Shown: positions 16,836-24,306 of the stretch, piece after piece
How positions within the stretch are numbered: the stretch's first letter is position 1
Layout: every line of letters begins with the position of its first letter
Virus record (IMG/VR): IMGVR_UViG_3300006750_000001
Coordinates: 1-38,781 of that record
Length of the DNA stretch: 38,781 bases
Strand: one strand, 5' to 3'
From: a virus
Translations under genes and position numbers: made by a program
Notes under the pieces: model-generated
Seen by the model: the letters and a program-made list of their open reading frames with translations, nothing else
Database searches by the model: none
Told to the model about the DNA's origin: nothing

Positions 16836-17374
16836 TACTTTTCTCCTTTACTACACAATAGCTCATTATACCACTTTGAAATAAAGACGCGTAGGGTATC
16901 CGCACGAACGTGTCGTAACGGGTTTTCATCCATGTAAGCCATCCCGTTTTCCAGCACAGAGCGGATGCCCCGGTTTCCCATTTGCATTTCTTCTAAGCAC
17001 CAGAAAATTAGGTCCAAAGTATCTGCAAATTTAAGCATATGTTGTTCTTCTTCAGTAAGCTCTTTCCAGCACGTCCCGTAGTTTCTATGGAACTCCCGCT
17101 CCAAAGTATCCAAAGCTTCTTTGACTACTTCGTCTAACCGCTTAATCGGGGCTGGCATATCACCAGTATGGACCTCAGGTAGGTCGTGGTTTAGAGCTGC
17201 GGTTATCAGCCGGGTGCGCGGGTTGGGGTCTATGTGCAGGATTATCTGCGCTACGTTGAAGCTATGCTCCGCGATAGACTGCTTACGTATTGTCCTCCAC
17301 GTGTGATATCTCGTCACTTCCCCCGCCATCCGTAGATACTCCAGGTTTTGTACGTCTATTGATCCATTCTTCAC
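16835..17374 (-). CDS. HD-domain 5'-deoxynucleotidase, YfbR-like
   Basis: A 179-residue protein. The metal-binding HD pattern is complete: His37 (IAEHS), His63-Asp64 (ALNHDLPEVHTGDMPAP) and Asp118 (KFADTLDLI). R22-Y23 takes the place of the Arg-Trp pair that YfbR uses for deoxynucleotide monophosphates. YfbR-type enzymes dephosphorylate dNMPs. The GTG start at 17374 is used because it restores the N-terminal helix before R22 and has GGAG eight bases upstream; it overlaps the thymidylate synthase homologue by 92 bases. In phages that replace thymine, a dTMP-removing enzyme lowers normal dTTP, and that is the likely role here. Confidence 0.8.
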   Translation of the reverse strand: MKNGSIDVQNLEYLRMAGEVTRYHTWRTIRKQSIAEHSFNVAQIILHIDPNPRTRLITAALNHDLPEVHTGDMPAPIKRLDEVVKEALDTLEREFHRNYGTCWKELTEEEQHMLKFADTLDLIFWCLEEMQMGNRGIRSVLENGMAYMDENPLRHVRADTLRVFISKWYNELLCSKGEK

Positions 17375-18311
17375 AAGCTAGTCTCCAGTCTGAGTTTTGA
17401 GGCATTCGGTTTAGTAGAGACACGTGCGGTAGTCCTTCCTTACGTGCGTGATATATCCTAGACATAGGGTACGCTATTTTGTCCATCCACCATGTTGTGA
17501 ACTTCATACCTCCTTTGCATAGTAATTCAGCGTCGGCAACCAGCATATGATAAGTTTCGTCATTTGCGAGTAGCGGAACAGGCTTTACATCCGCCATGTA
17601 ATAGTGGTCTAGGGGAACGCCCCTTGTTCTAATGTTATCGTAGTGCGGCACTAGATCAGGGTAGATATGAAGGTTGTTGGACATTACGTAGTACGTTCCA
17701 ATTACGTACGAGGCAGCTGAAGCTACAAGTTCGTGGAGCATTGTCATGTGTACTATGTTCGCGCCCATAGACCCCCATATTAAATCATTGGACCTGTTGC
17801 ACACAGTCATATCCAGCGACCCGTCGGGTTTTGGTCTAAAATAGATGTGAGTGTTGCATGGTCTATCCTTGCTGTCGTGTAGGGGACTGTCATAAGACGC
17901 GTCCCACATAGCCAGAACAGCTTGTCGTGTACTGCGGTCATTACGCAGTTGAGTTATGATCCTTTCTATTTGGTCATGGTTCCAATGTGTGCGCCAGCGG
18001 TATCCATACGCCCCTCTTAAGATCCCGTCTTGGGCGTATGTCTCCATGTTACTGTTGAAGTACGATATCCAGTTAGAGTCTCTACGACCTGCCATCATCC
18101 ACACAAACTCCATAACGTGGAAGAACGGATTCGCGTCGCGTAGTGGATTGAACACTACGCGCTCCGTAGGGAATAGCAGCTTAAAGACCGCTGGTTCTGG
18201 GAGCGTTATCACCCTGCCGTTGCGACTAAGCTCCTCCGTCCCATAGATGTGCAGTTTCCACAGCCCTTCTACTAGAGCGTTGTCTGCGTTTGATGATATG
18301 ACTGTATGCAT
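17283..18311 (-). CDS. Thymidylate synthase homologue (TS or dUMP hydroxymethylase)
   Basis: A 342-residue protein of the TS/pyrimidine hydroxymethylase superfamily. The nucleophile is Cys152 in DRPCNTHIYF, the phosphate-binding arginines lie in NDRSTRQAV (126-129), and CNRSNDLIWGSMGAN (171-184) aligns with the QRSxDxxLGxPFN motif, ending in Asn184. Asn at this place selects a uracil base; dCMP hydroxymethylases carry Asp. The loop before Asn is one residue longer than in classical TS. YYVMSNNLHIY matches the final sugar-binding motif. The ATG at 18311, eight bases after the previous stop, is preferred over an in-frame start at 18425. Neighbours suggest it makes 5-hydroxymethyl-dUMP; ordinary TS activity is the alternative. 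Confidence 0.85.
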   Translation of the reverse strand: MHTVISSNADNALVEGLWKLHIYGTEELSRNGRVITLPEPAVFKLLFPTERVVFNPLRDANPFFHVMEFVWMMAGRRDSNWISYFNSNMETYAQDGILRGAYGYRWRTHWNHDQIERIITQLRNDRSTRQAVLAMWDASYDSPLHDSKDRPCNTHIYFRPKPDGSLDMTVCNRSNDLIWGSMGANIVHMTMLHELVASAASYVIGTYYVMSNNLHIYPDLVPHYDNIRTRGVPLDHYYMADVKPVPLLANDETYHMLVADAELLCKGGMKFTTWWMDKIAYPMSRIYHARKEGLPHVSLLNRMPQNSDWRLACEEWINRRTKPGVSTDGGGSDEISHVEDNT

Positions 18312-18318
18312 AATTCTA

Positions 18319-19164
18319 TTATACCCCAGGATATTTACGTTTACTGTGTCCGGTGCCGAAAAGGACGCGCATATACTTGTCGTACTCACATAGACAGTTC
18401 TGTATGTCTTGGCAGTGTATGACACCTACGTCGTTGAATACACCATCTAAGTGAAGGTGATCTTCTACCTCACATAGTCTAGGCATGAAATGACATTTCG
18501 CAACCTTCTCACCAAAGAACCAGCGCATCCCACGTAGACTTCCGGGGCCGGGAGCTGCCCATGTCCACCAGTCTTCAGCTGTCGCTAAAGGATGGCTGAC
18601 CGTGTTCTTAAAGTCCGCTATAACCTGCGCCGCCATAAAGTCGCTAAACCCATGGAGCTGCTTTAGAGCCGCGTGGGCATCTCTTAAAGTGGTAGGTAGG
18701 TTACCCCACCGTGGGTAGTTATAGACATCTCTACAGGTGTCTACAAGCCATGTAATTTTGTCTATTTTCCTGCCGTGGGTTGTTACCACGTAAGCTCCAC
18801 CCCAGACTTTAATCTTGTTGTCACGCGCTTGACAAAGCAGATACTCCATATGCGACCAGTTCTTCGCAACTACAGAAGACTTAATCATTTCAAGAGTTTT
18901 CGGCCAATTTATCAGCCGAGCGATGCACATTGAAGCTTCGTAGTCTGCCCTACTGTCAAAGTCTTTAGGGGTCCAGTTTTCACGTATCCACTTAGTGACA
19001 CGGTCATCTTCACGACGTACATTACAGAAGAACGTCTGCCGGAACACCCAGTCATCAGTCCAAGGTTTGTCAACCCCATCTGCTCGCTGTTTACGTATGT
19101 CTTCACGTTCTCGTATCCAGTAACAGAATATATCTTTAGGATGCGTCAGTTGTGAGATATTCAT
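18319..19164 (-). CDS. aGPT-PPlase / 5-hmdU DNA kinase helical-domain family protein
   Basis: A 281-residue mostly helical protein. Residues 40-60 hold FRQTFFCNVRREDDRVTKWI, the family signature (F-R..N-x-x-R-x-x-D-R-V). Residues 150-185 (an LKQLHGFSDFMAAQVIADF segment) and GPGSLRG at 206-212 match the later part of the alpha-glutamyl/putrescinyl-thymine pyrophosphorylase and HMUDK helical families, which share a DNA-glycosylase-like HhH fold. In phages phiW-14, SP10, ViI and M6, such proteins take part in activating or substituting 5-hydroxymethyluracil in DNA. It overlaps the kinase gene by 29 bases, so the two products probably act together. Which exact step it performs cannot be told from sequence. 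Confidence 0.75.
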   Translation of the reverse strand: MNISQLTHPKDIFCYWIREREDIRKQRADGVDKPWTDDWVFRQTFFCNVRREDDRVTKWIRENWTPKDFDSRADYEASMCIARLINWPKTLEMIKSSVVAKNWSHMEYLLCQARDNKIKVWGGAYVVTTHGRKIDKITWLVDTCRDVYNYPRWGNLPTTLRDAHAALKQLHGFSDFMAAQVIADFKNTVSHPLATAEDWWTWAAPGPGSLRGMRWFFGEKVAKCHFMPRLCEVEDHLHLDGVFNDVGVIHCQDIQNCLCEYDKYMRVLFGTGHSKRKYPGV

Positions 19165-19738
19165 TTACAAGACTCCTTATGTGATACATTGTAGCTTCGT
19201 ACGGGTCATCATGAGGTATGTCCACCATAGGGTGCTTTCCAAGGTATTGTCTGAGTCGGCACTTGGCAACTCTATCATGATCCTTAATGACATTGCGAGC
19301 GTTAAACTCTTTAGTAACGCCCCGTTCTTTACGGCGAGCTTCTATACGGTGGATGCACACGGATAACGGAGTGTCTAAGAACCCTGTCATAGCTCTGCTT
19401 CCGTACTGTTCCATGGTCTTACCTACGCTGCCGAAGCTGTGTGAGATAAGCAGACCTTCAAAGAACAAGATACCGGGCTTCATCTCTTCCATCATCGTAA
19501 GTTTTATGAGCTCCGGTATCCTATAATAGGGCTGGATAGTGTCACACCCACCGTTCTGGTTCTTGTAAGACCCCAGTATCGTTATAGGGACATCGTATAA
19601 TTCGCCTCTGTATGTGCGTATCTTACCATTGCTGTCCACCATATCTGGCTCAGCCCTAGAAGCTTCCAAAATTTTACGAGCCACCCAAGTCTTACCGCTA
19701 CCGTTCGTACCCCTGAGGTTAAACGCTACAGTTTCCAT
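19136..19738 (-). CDS. P-loop kinase, candidate 5-hydroxymethyluracil DNA kinase
   Basis: A 200-residue protein with a Walker A motif GTNGSGKT at residues 10-17 straight after the first strand, and a hydrophobic strand ending in acid (GILFFEGLLIS, about residues 89-99) as Walker B. Residues 120-150 (CIHRIEARRKERGV) resemble the Arg-rich lid of deoxynucleoside/nucleotide kinases. Genes of this type lie next to or are fused to the helical family in thymidine-hypermodifying phages, where they phosphorylate 5-hmdU within DNA. GGAG is placed eight bases before the ATG, directly after the T run of an intrinsic terminator (19752-19782). A free-nucleotide kinase remains possible. Confidence 0.75.
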   Translation of the reverse strand: METVAFNLRGTNGSGKTWVARKILEASRAEPDMVDSNGKIRTYRGELYDVPITILGSYKNQNGGCDTIQPYYRIPELIKLTMMEEMKPGILFFEGLLISHSFGSVGKTMEQYGSRAMTGFLDTPLSVCIHRIEARRKERGVTKEFNARNVIKDHDRVAKCRLRQYLGKHPMVDIPHDDPYEATMYHIRSLVNEYLTTDAS

Positions 19739-19751
19739 TTCAATTCTCCAA

Positions 19752-19782
19752 GAAAAAGGGAGCCCCCTTTCGGAGGCTCCCT
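19752..19782 (-). terminator. Rho-independent terminator between the replication and modification blocks
   Basis: On the - strand AGGGAGCC, a 10-base loop and GGCTCCCT are followed by TTTTTCTT. It stops transcripts coming from the 120-residue basic protein gene. Only about 13 bases separate it from the kinase ATG, so no new promoter fits; the modification genes would depend on read-through or an internal promoter. Confidence 0.9.
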
Positions 19783-19803
19783 GAGGGGAGGGATTTATTA
19801 TTG

Positions 19804-20166
19804 TTATGCAGCCGACTTAACGTCAGTCTTCTCTTTACCGGACAACTGGACGGGGTATTCTTTCCCATCAGCATGGACCAGCTTAATAAGACCTCGTCGT
19901 GACATAACACGAATTCCGTGACGGCTTCCACCCGCTTTCGCATAGTCAGCGTAGGTCTTGGATTTCTGAGCAATCTCCCAATCAGCCTGAACTTCCCGCT
20001 TAACATTAGGGGTTTCTTTCTGGCACAGGATCTTGGCTTCCGGCGTAATGCCGTAGTCCCATTTCCGTGGTCGCGGTGCTCCCTTGTCTTTAGGTTCCAG
20101 GTTCTTACCTGCTGGTTTTGTGGCTTGTCCGCCATCATGTTTGGCGGATCCCTTTGGTGCTGCCAT
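19804..20166 (-). CDS. Basic protein of the replication block, unknown function
   Basis: A 120-residue, Lys/Ala/Gly-rich basic protein. The ATG at 20166 follows AAGGAGA; a start at 20184 is less likely. Residues 1-40 are disordered and positively charged, and residues 75-105 (YADYAKAGGSRHGIRVMSRRGLIKLV) look like a small folded core. It overlaps the helicase end by 32 bases and is followed by a strong terminator. Charge and place suggest nucleic acid binding, perhaps as a helicase partner; no family recognised. Confidence 0.7.
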   Translation of the reverse strand: MAAPKGSAKHDGGQATKPAGKNLEPKDKGAPRPRKWDYGITPEAKILCQKETPNVKREVQADWEIAQKSKTYADYAKAGGSRHGIRVMSRRGLIKLVHADGKEYPVQLSGKEKTDVKSAA

Positions 20167-21568
20167 GTTCTTTCTCCTTAGCATAGACAGATTTTAATGC
20201 ACTTAGAAGGTTAGATTGAGTTCTATCCTTTCCCCTAAGCACTCCTAGCACTACTTCATCTATAGTATCTTTACAGACTAAATAGTGAATAACTACGTGT
20301 TCGTTAGGATTCCCCTGACGCCATACACGTTTTAATCCTTGGTCGTTTAGTTCTAAGTCCCATGTTGGACCGAAGAACGCTACGTGGTTACTTATTTCTT
20401 GTAGATTTAGACCATGCCCTGCACTTGCAGGATGAGCTAATAGTACAGGCAAATCGCCCATATTAAAAGACTGACAGAGTGAACCACTACGGTCAGCTGA
20501 TACTCCGCCACCTATGTACGGTACTTCATACCCAAGGGCTTCACGTATCCGCGTAATGTCATGTTTCCATTGGTAAAAGACTAGTAGCGGCTTACCACTT
20601 AGCTCCTCAATTAGATCTTTAAGAGCTTCCAGCTTTGCATCGTGAGCCATAACTACATCACCGTCAGGTGTGTACACAGCTCCGTTAGTCAACTGGCGAA
20701 GTTTAGTGCTCGCGGCAGCGGCGTTGACCGCCGTGACCTCCTCACCTTTTATTACAGATATGAACGCTACTTCTAACTCACGGTAGTAACGCTTCGCCAC
20801 TTCAGGCATTTCTACCTTGATTACGTTAATGTGGAGCGTTGGCATATCCAACCAGTCTTTAGCATCCATACGTAACAGCAGATGATGTACTTTATCTAAG
20901 ATAGCTTCGTAGCTGCCAGTTCTAGGGGTCCAGTCATAACCTGAGTAGCTCTGGTCAAAGTATTTATTTCGGAAATGCGAAACGTAACGCCCCAACGCGA
21001 CCCCGCAGTCTAGAATATATATCTGCCCGAAAATGTCCATTATTCCGTTGGGGATTGGACTGCCAGTTAATATATATCTTCTCTGAAACGATGCCAGCCA
21101 TTTCTTTATTAGTTTGAACCGGGCTGTCGATGTTCGTTTGAATTTGGTTGATTCGTCTATCACAAGCATCTCGCAATGCGACAAGAAACGTGTATTCTCT
21201 TTTGTCAACAGCCATTTCAGTCCCTCCGGGTTGATTAAGTACACATCATGGGGTGTGCGCAGTATCTTGTCTTTGTGTTTGCCGTGAAGTAGCCCAAAGT
21301 CTATATTGTTGAAGTCAGACCACTTCTCAGCCTCCTGACGCCAGACGTAATAGCACACACGGAGCGGGGCCACGATCAGCATACTGTTGACAACACCTTT
21401 GTCCTGCAGCACTTTGAACGTAGACAGTATGATACTGGTTTTGCCCATGCCGGGGTCTAGAAATAGTCCAGCCGCGCCCCGCTCTATACAGAACTTAACA
21501 GCTTTGAACTGGTAAGTGTGCGGTGTCCATTTCTTTGCACGGGGTGTGCTTTCAAGAAACTGCGACAT
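20135..21568 (-). CDS. SNF2-type superfamily 2 helicase
   Basis: A 477-residue protein with the full SF2 motif series: a Q-like TPHTYQFKAV (15-24), Walker A DPGMGKTS (38-45), motif Ia LIVAPLRVC, motif II IDES (137-140), motif III TGSPIPNG, motif V around HGLNLQE and motif VI QGLKRVWRQGN. The order and the DEST/TGSP variants place it with SNF2-like phage helicases. It probably translocates on double-stranded DNA during replication or recombination. It overlaps the VRR-NUC gene by 17 bases, and an SNF2-like helicase beside a VRR-NUC nuclease is a frequent phage pairing. Confidence 0.9.
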   Translation of the reverse strand: MSQFLESTPRAKKWTPHTYQFKAVKFCIERGAAGLFLDPGMGKTSIILSTFKVLQDKGVVNSMLIVAPLRVCYYVWRQEAEKWSDFNNIDFGLLHGKHKDKILRTPHDVYLINPEGLKWLLTKENTRFLSHCEMLVIDESTKFKRTSTARFKLIKKWLASFQRRYILTGSPIPNGIMDIFGQIYILDCGVALGRYVSHFRNKYFDQSYSGYDWTPRTGSYEAILDKVHHLLLRMDAKDWLDMPTLHINVIKVEMPEVAKRYYRELEVAFISVIKGEEVTAVNAAAASTKLRQLTNGAVYTPDGDVVMAHDAKLEALKDLIEELSGKPLLVFYQWKHDITRIREALGYEVPYIGGGVSADRSGSLCQSFNMGDLPVLLAHPASAGHGLNLQEISNHVAFFGPTWDLELNDQGLKRVWRQGNPNEHVVIHYLVCKDTIDEVVLGVLRGKDRTQSNLLSALKSVYAKEKEHGSTKGIRQT

Positions 21569-21854
21569 CTAAATACCCCTGTAGGATTTTGATTGCATCA
21601 TGTTTGTTATCACAATTATATATGTGGAACCCTCTCGTTGCAAGTATCCGCTGCGAAGCAACTTGGGAGGCGCGAGGTTTTTTACCTGTAGCCTTGAACT
21701 CTATGAACACTAACTGTCCGTTAGGAAATACGAACACCCGGTCAGGGAAGCCTATCCATCCTGGGATAGTGGGCTTCCAAGCCCAGATATCATACTTCTT
21801 AGCCCAACGAACAACCGACCGCTCAATGGAACGTTCGCTTACCCGTTCTGACAT
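21552..21854 (-). CDS. VRR-NUC domain nuclease
   Basis: A 100-residue protein. The ATG at 21854 follows AAAAGGCGG and makes the product the usual size for stand-alone VRR-NUC proteins. SERSIERSVVRWAKKY forms the first helix. GFPDRVFVFPNGQLVFIEFKATG carries the catalytic Asp, then Glu-x-Lys of the PD-(D/E)XK fold. SQVASQRIL and GFHIYNCDN finish the domain. Members of this family cut Holliday-junction-like or flap structures. It lies between the helicase and the Cas4-like nuclease with overlaps on both sides, so the three probably process replication intermediates together. Confidence 0.9.
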   Translation of the reverse strand: MSERVSERSIERSVVRWAKKYDIWAWKPTIPGWIGFPDRVFVFPNGQLVFIEFKATGKKPRASQVASQRILATRGFHIYNCDNKHDAIKILQGYLDVAVS

Positions 21855-22516
21855 GGTCCGCCTTTTGATTTTGAGTAGCTGCACCAACGACAATGGCTGC
21901 CTGGACTTTCTGCGAATACGTCGTCCGCCAAGACGCGGTCCCATCTCTTCGCCCATATCTCTGTAAGCCTCTCTAAGTCCGCTTCGCGTGTGAAGTTCAT
22001 ACCTTGCTGAAATCCGTGATCTATATACAACATTCGCGTATCTATGACTTCTAGATCAGGGTTGTAGTGGAACCCTGTTAGAGCGTAGAGCTCCTGTTGA
22101 TCTTGGTGCTCCGGGTACTCTTTACCAGATTTATGATCTACAATAAGACCGTAATTGTCCCGCACACCAAAGTAGTCGTACACCGCTCTCATGAATACTG
22201 TAGGGTCAAAGAAATCCACGACCTTCCAATACTTATCAAACGCGGCTCGCATTTCTGTTTCAAAGCTGTCACACTCTTGTGTTAGACCTAGCAACGCCGA
22301 CCCTATCTTCTGCAACGCTGGTGGACACGGCTTGTCTGGGTCGTTAAGGTAATCTTCAGCTAACGTGTGTAGATGTGCTCCTCTAGACGTAGCGTAGTTA
22401 CCACCGTCTGGAAGTTTGTCTATGTGCTTGTGCTTGGCTTGTCTAGGACACTTTTCCCAACCTTTGATGCGGCTGAAACTCAGTTGTGTTATTCGTGGTT
22501 TAGATATAAAGTTCAT
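21839..22516 (-). CDS. Cas4/RecB-like PD-(D/E)XK exonuclease
   Basis: A 225-residue protein. The N-terminus LSFSRIKGWEKCPRQAKHKH (with Cys22) and RGAHLHTLAEDYL are standard for the family. The active site is DHKSGK (Asp...Asp-x-Lys pattern) followed by QQELYAL. Four cysteines (Cys22 and the C-terminal CRWC...GGPC group) could hold an Fe-S cluster as in AddB/Cas4. It would degrade or resect DNA ends in replication and recombination, or degrade host DNA. Its ATG overlaps the polymerase stop by four bases. Confidence 0.85.
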   Translation of the reverse strand: MNFISKPRITQLSFSRIKGWEKCPRQAKHKHIDKLPDGGNYATSRGAHLHTLAEDYLNDPDKPCPPALQKIGSALLGLTQECDSFETEMRAAFDKYWKVVDFFDPTVFMRAVYDYFGVRDNYGLIVDHKSGKEYPEHQDQQELYALTGFHYNPDLEVIDTRMLYIDHGFQQGMNFTREADLERLTEIWAKRWDRVLADDVFAESPGSHCRWCSYSKSKGGPCQNG

Positions 22517-24306
22517 TTGTCGGCCTCCAGCCAGTTGCTTCCAGTGTACCCTGAGGATTTAAGTGTTACGTCGCACTTCACAGCTTCCATACACTCGCGC
22601 ATAATTTTATGTTCAGCCGCTGCGTCAGCTTCGGGTACTGATGCGTTTAGTTCATCGTACACCTGAGCTCTTAGTAGCCCGGTATTCTTAGCTTGATCGT
22701 AGTATATCATAGCTTCTTTAGTGGCGTCTCCGGCGCTGCCTTGGATTAAGTGGTTCAATAGTTTGTAGGCGAAACTCCGGCCGTCAACTGACGTCTCAGC
22801 AAATATTATCCTACCGCCGAGTGTTCGCACTGGTAGACCAGCGTTGCCTCTATTCTTAACATCCAACATCAACTCCCTAACGTCCGGTAACGCGCCAAGA
22901 TAATTGTCCTTAATCATCTTACCTTCGTAGTACGGGACACCTAGTTTCGCGGCTAAGTTCTTGACACCTGAACCATACAGCAAGCTGAATGCTGTGCGCT
23001 TGATGGGCTTACGGTCATACCTGTGAGCCGTCAACTCAAAGATTAAGTCCGCCGCCCACTGGTGAGGATCTAGGTTTGGGTCTTCCAAATACTGACGCAT
23101 GAGACTGCCGTTTTCATAGTGCGCTAGTATTCGCACCTCTTGGCTGTCATAGTCACGTTTAATCCACTTATGCCCAATTTCAGGGAGTAAGTACTCACGC
23201 ATGAACGGCAAGGGGGGAAGCCAGTCAGGTGTGGCAAACTCATATTCGTTAGGTACGTTAGTCAGGTTGGGTTTAGTGGAGCTTACACGTCCAGTGCGAG
23301 TACCGTAGCCATCGTCACCTCTAGTCTGATGCCACGTAGTGTGCAGCCTACCGTCGCCGTTGGTTGCGAAGCCAATCCATGGGCTGTAGAACGTGCTTAG
23401 AGTAGTTCTAAGCGCGCCCCGGTACTTTAGCAGTGCCAACATTTCAGGGTGGTCTACGGCACTCTCAAGGTTTTCCTTTGACGTACTATCCTTGCCCGTT
23501 GGTGTCTTAGGCCACTCACCTGAACATAGCCCAGCGTTCTGTATCGCCGGAACAAGCTGCGCAGGTTTACCAACTTCGATCTCTGTTCCCAGTATTTTGC
23601 AAATAGCATCATCTGCATCGTTGAACGCTTTCTGGTAAATTTCGTAATCCTGTTCCAGCTTTTCAATGTTGACACGCAGACCTTCACGTTCCACCTCCAG
23701 TAAGATAGGCATCAGCTTACGTTCTCGGTTGTACGCGTCCATCATTCCATTCTCTACGATGTACGGCACAAAGAAGTTGAATAACCCATGAGTACGATCT
23801 ACGTCACCAATCGCGTATTCACCAACTAAGTCCCCGGGAGCTTCTGCTATGTGTGCGCCCCAAGGGTTCTTTTTCTTGTTGATGCCCGGTATATTCTGCT
23901 CTATCCATTCCTTGAGCCTGTCACGCTCTTCCGGAGGCCAATCTAGCAGGTCTTCAGCGAGGGGCTTTAAGGATATCTGCCTAGCGTGTGGATTGTACAG
24001 ATAAGCAAGCAACTGAGTGCAGTGCCATCCGTTCCACTTGGGTATAGGTAGATCAAAGTGTACTTCCCCAACATCAAGGTCAAACTTACCGTTGTGGAAT
24101 ATAGGGTCCAAATCCCACAACTTTTCTATGACGTCGTACGCCTCCTGTTTCGTACTGTTGTTTTCACACGGATGTCCCCACCCGTAATACTGACTACCAC
24201 CTTCTGGGAACCGCACCGCGACACCTACTGGTCGCGGTGGGTACTCAGGCCGATTATCTATTGCTTCTGTTTCAAAGTCAACAGTGGGGTGTAGAATATC
24301 CCCCAC
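22513..24306 (-). CDS. DNA polymerase I family (family A) with 3'-5' exonuclease
   Basis: A 597-residue replicative polymerase. The exonuclease residues are in place: Asp10/Glu12 (DFETE), Asn72-x3-Asp76 (FHNGKFD) and Tyr164...Asp168 (EYAIGD). The 5' nuclease domain is absent. Polymerase motif A is RDYDSQEVRIL (Asp385; Glu390 and Arg392 kept), motif B is RKPIKRTAFSLLYGSG with Phe440 at the site corresponding to E. coli Phe762, and motif C is QVYDELN, with Tyr550 where almost all family A enzymes have His. It likely copies the phage genome with 5-hmdUTP or dTTP opposite A. Phe at the 762 site is linked to virulent rather than temperate phages. Confidence 0.95.
   Translation of the reverse strand: MGDILHPTVDFETEAIDNRPEYPPRPVGVAVRFPEGGSQYYGWGHPCENNSTKQEAYDVIEKLWDLDPIFHNGKFDLDVGEVHFDLPIPKWNGWHCTQLLAYLYNPHARQISLKPLAEDLLDWPPEERDRLKEWIEQNIPGINKKKNPWGAHIAEAPGDLVGEYAIGDVDRTHGLFNFFVPYIVENGMMDAYNRERKLMPILLEVEREGLRVNIEKLEQDYEIYQKAFNDADDAICKILGTEIEVGKPAQLVPAIQNAGLCSGEWPKTPTGKDSTSKENLESAVDHPEMLALLKYRGALRTTLSTFYSPWIGFATNGDGRLHTTWHQTRGDDGYGTRTGRVSSTKPNLTNVPNEYEFATPDWLPPLPFMREYLLPEIGHKWIKRDYDSQEVRILAHYENGSLMRQYLEDPNLDPHQWAADLIFELTAHRYDRKPIKRTAFSLLYGSGVKNLAAKLGVPYYEGKMIKDNYLGALPDVRELMLDVKNRGNAGLPVRTLGGRIIFAETSVDGRSFAYKLLNHLIQGSAGDATKEAMIYYDQAKNTGLLRAQVYDELNASVPEADAAAEHKIMRECMEAVKCDVTLKSSGYTGSNWLEADK

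Noticed and set aside
18312-18425. N-terminal extension of the TS homologue to 380 residues
   Set aside because: The extension is read over the end of the helical-family gene, has no ribosome binding site and does not resemble the TS family; the ATG at 18311 is consistent with the family start.
19740-20138. Alternative 132-codon frame on the - strand over the basic protein gene
   Set aside because: It extends through the terminator at 19752-19782 and lacks a ribosome binding site, whereas the overlapping 120-codon frame has AAGGAGA.
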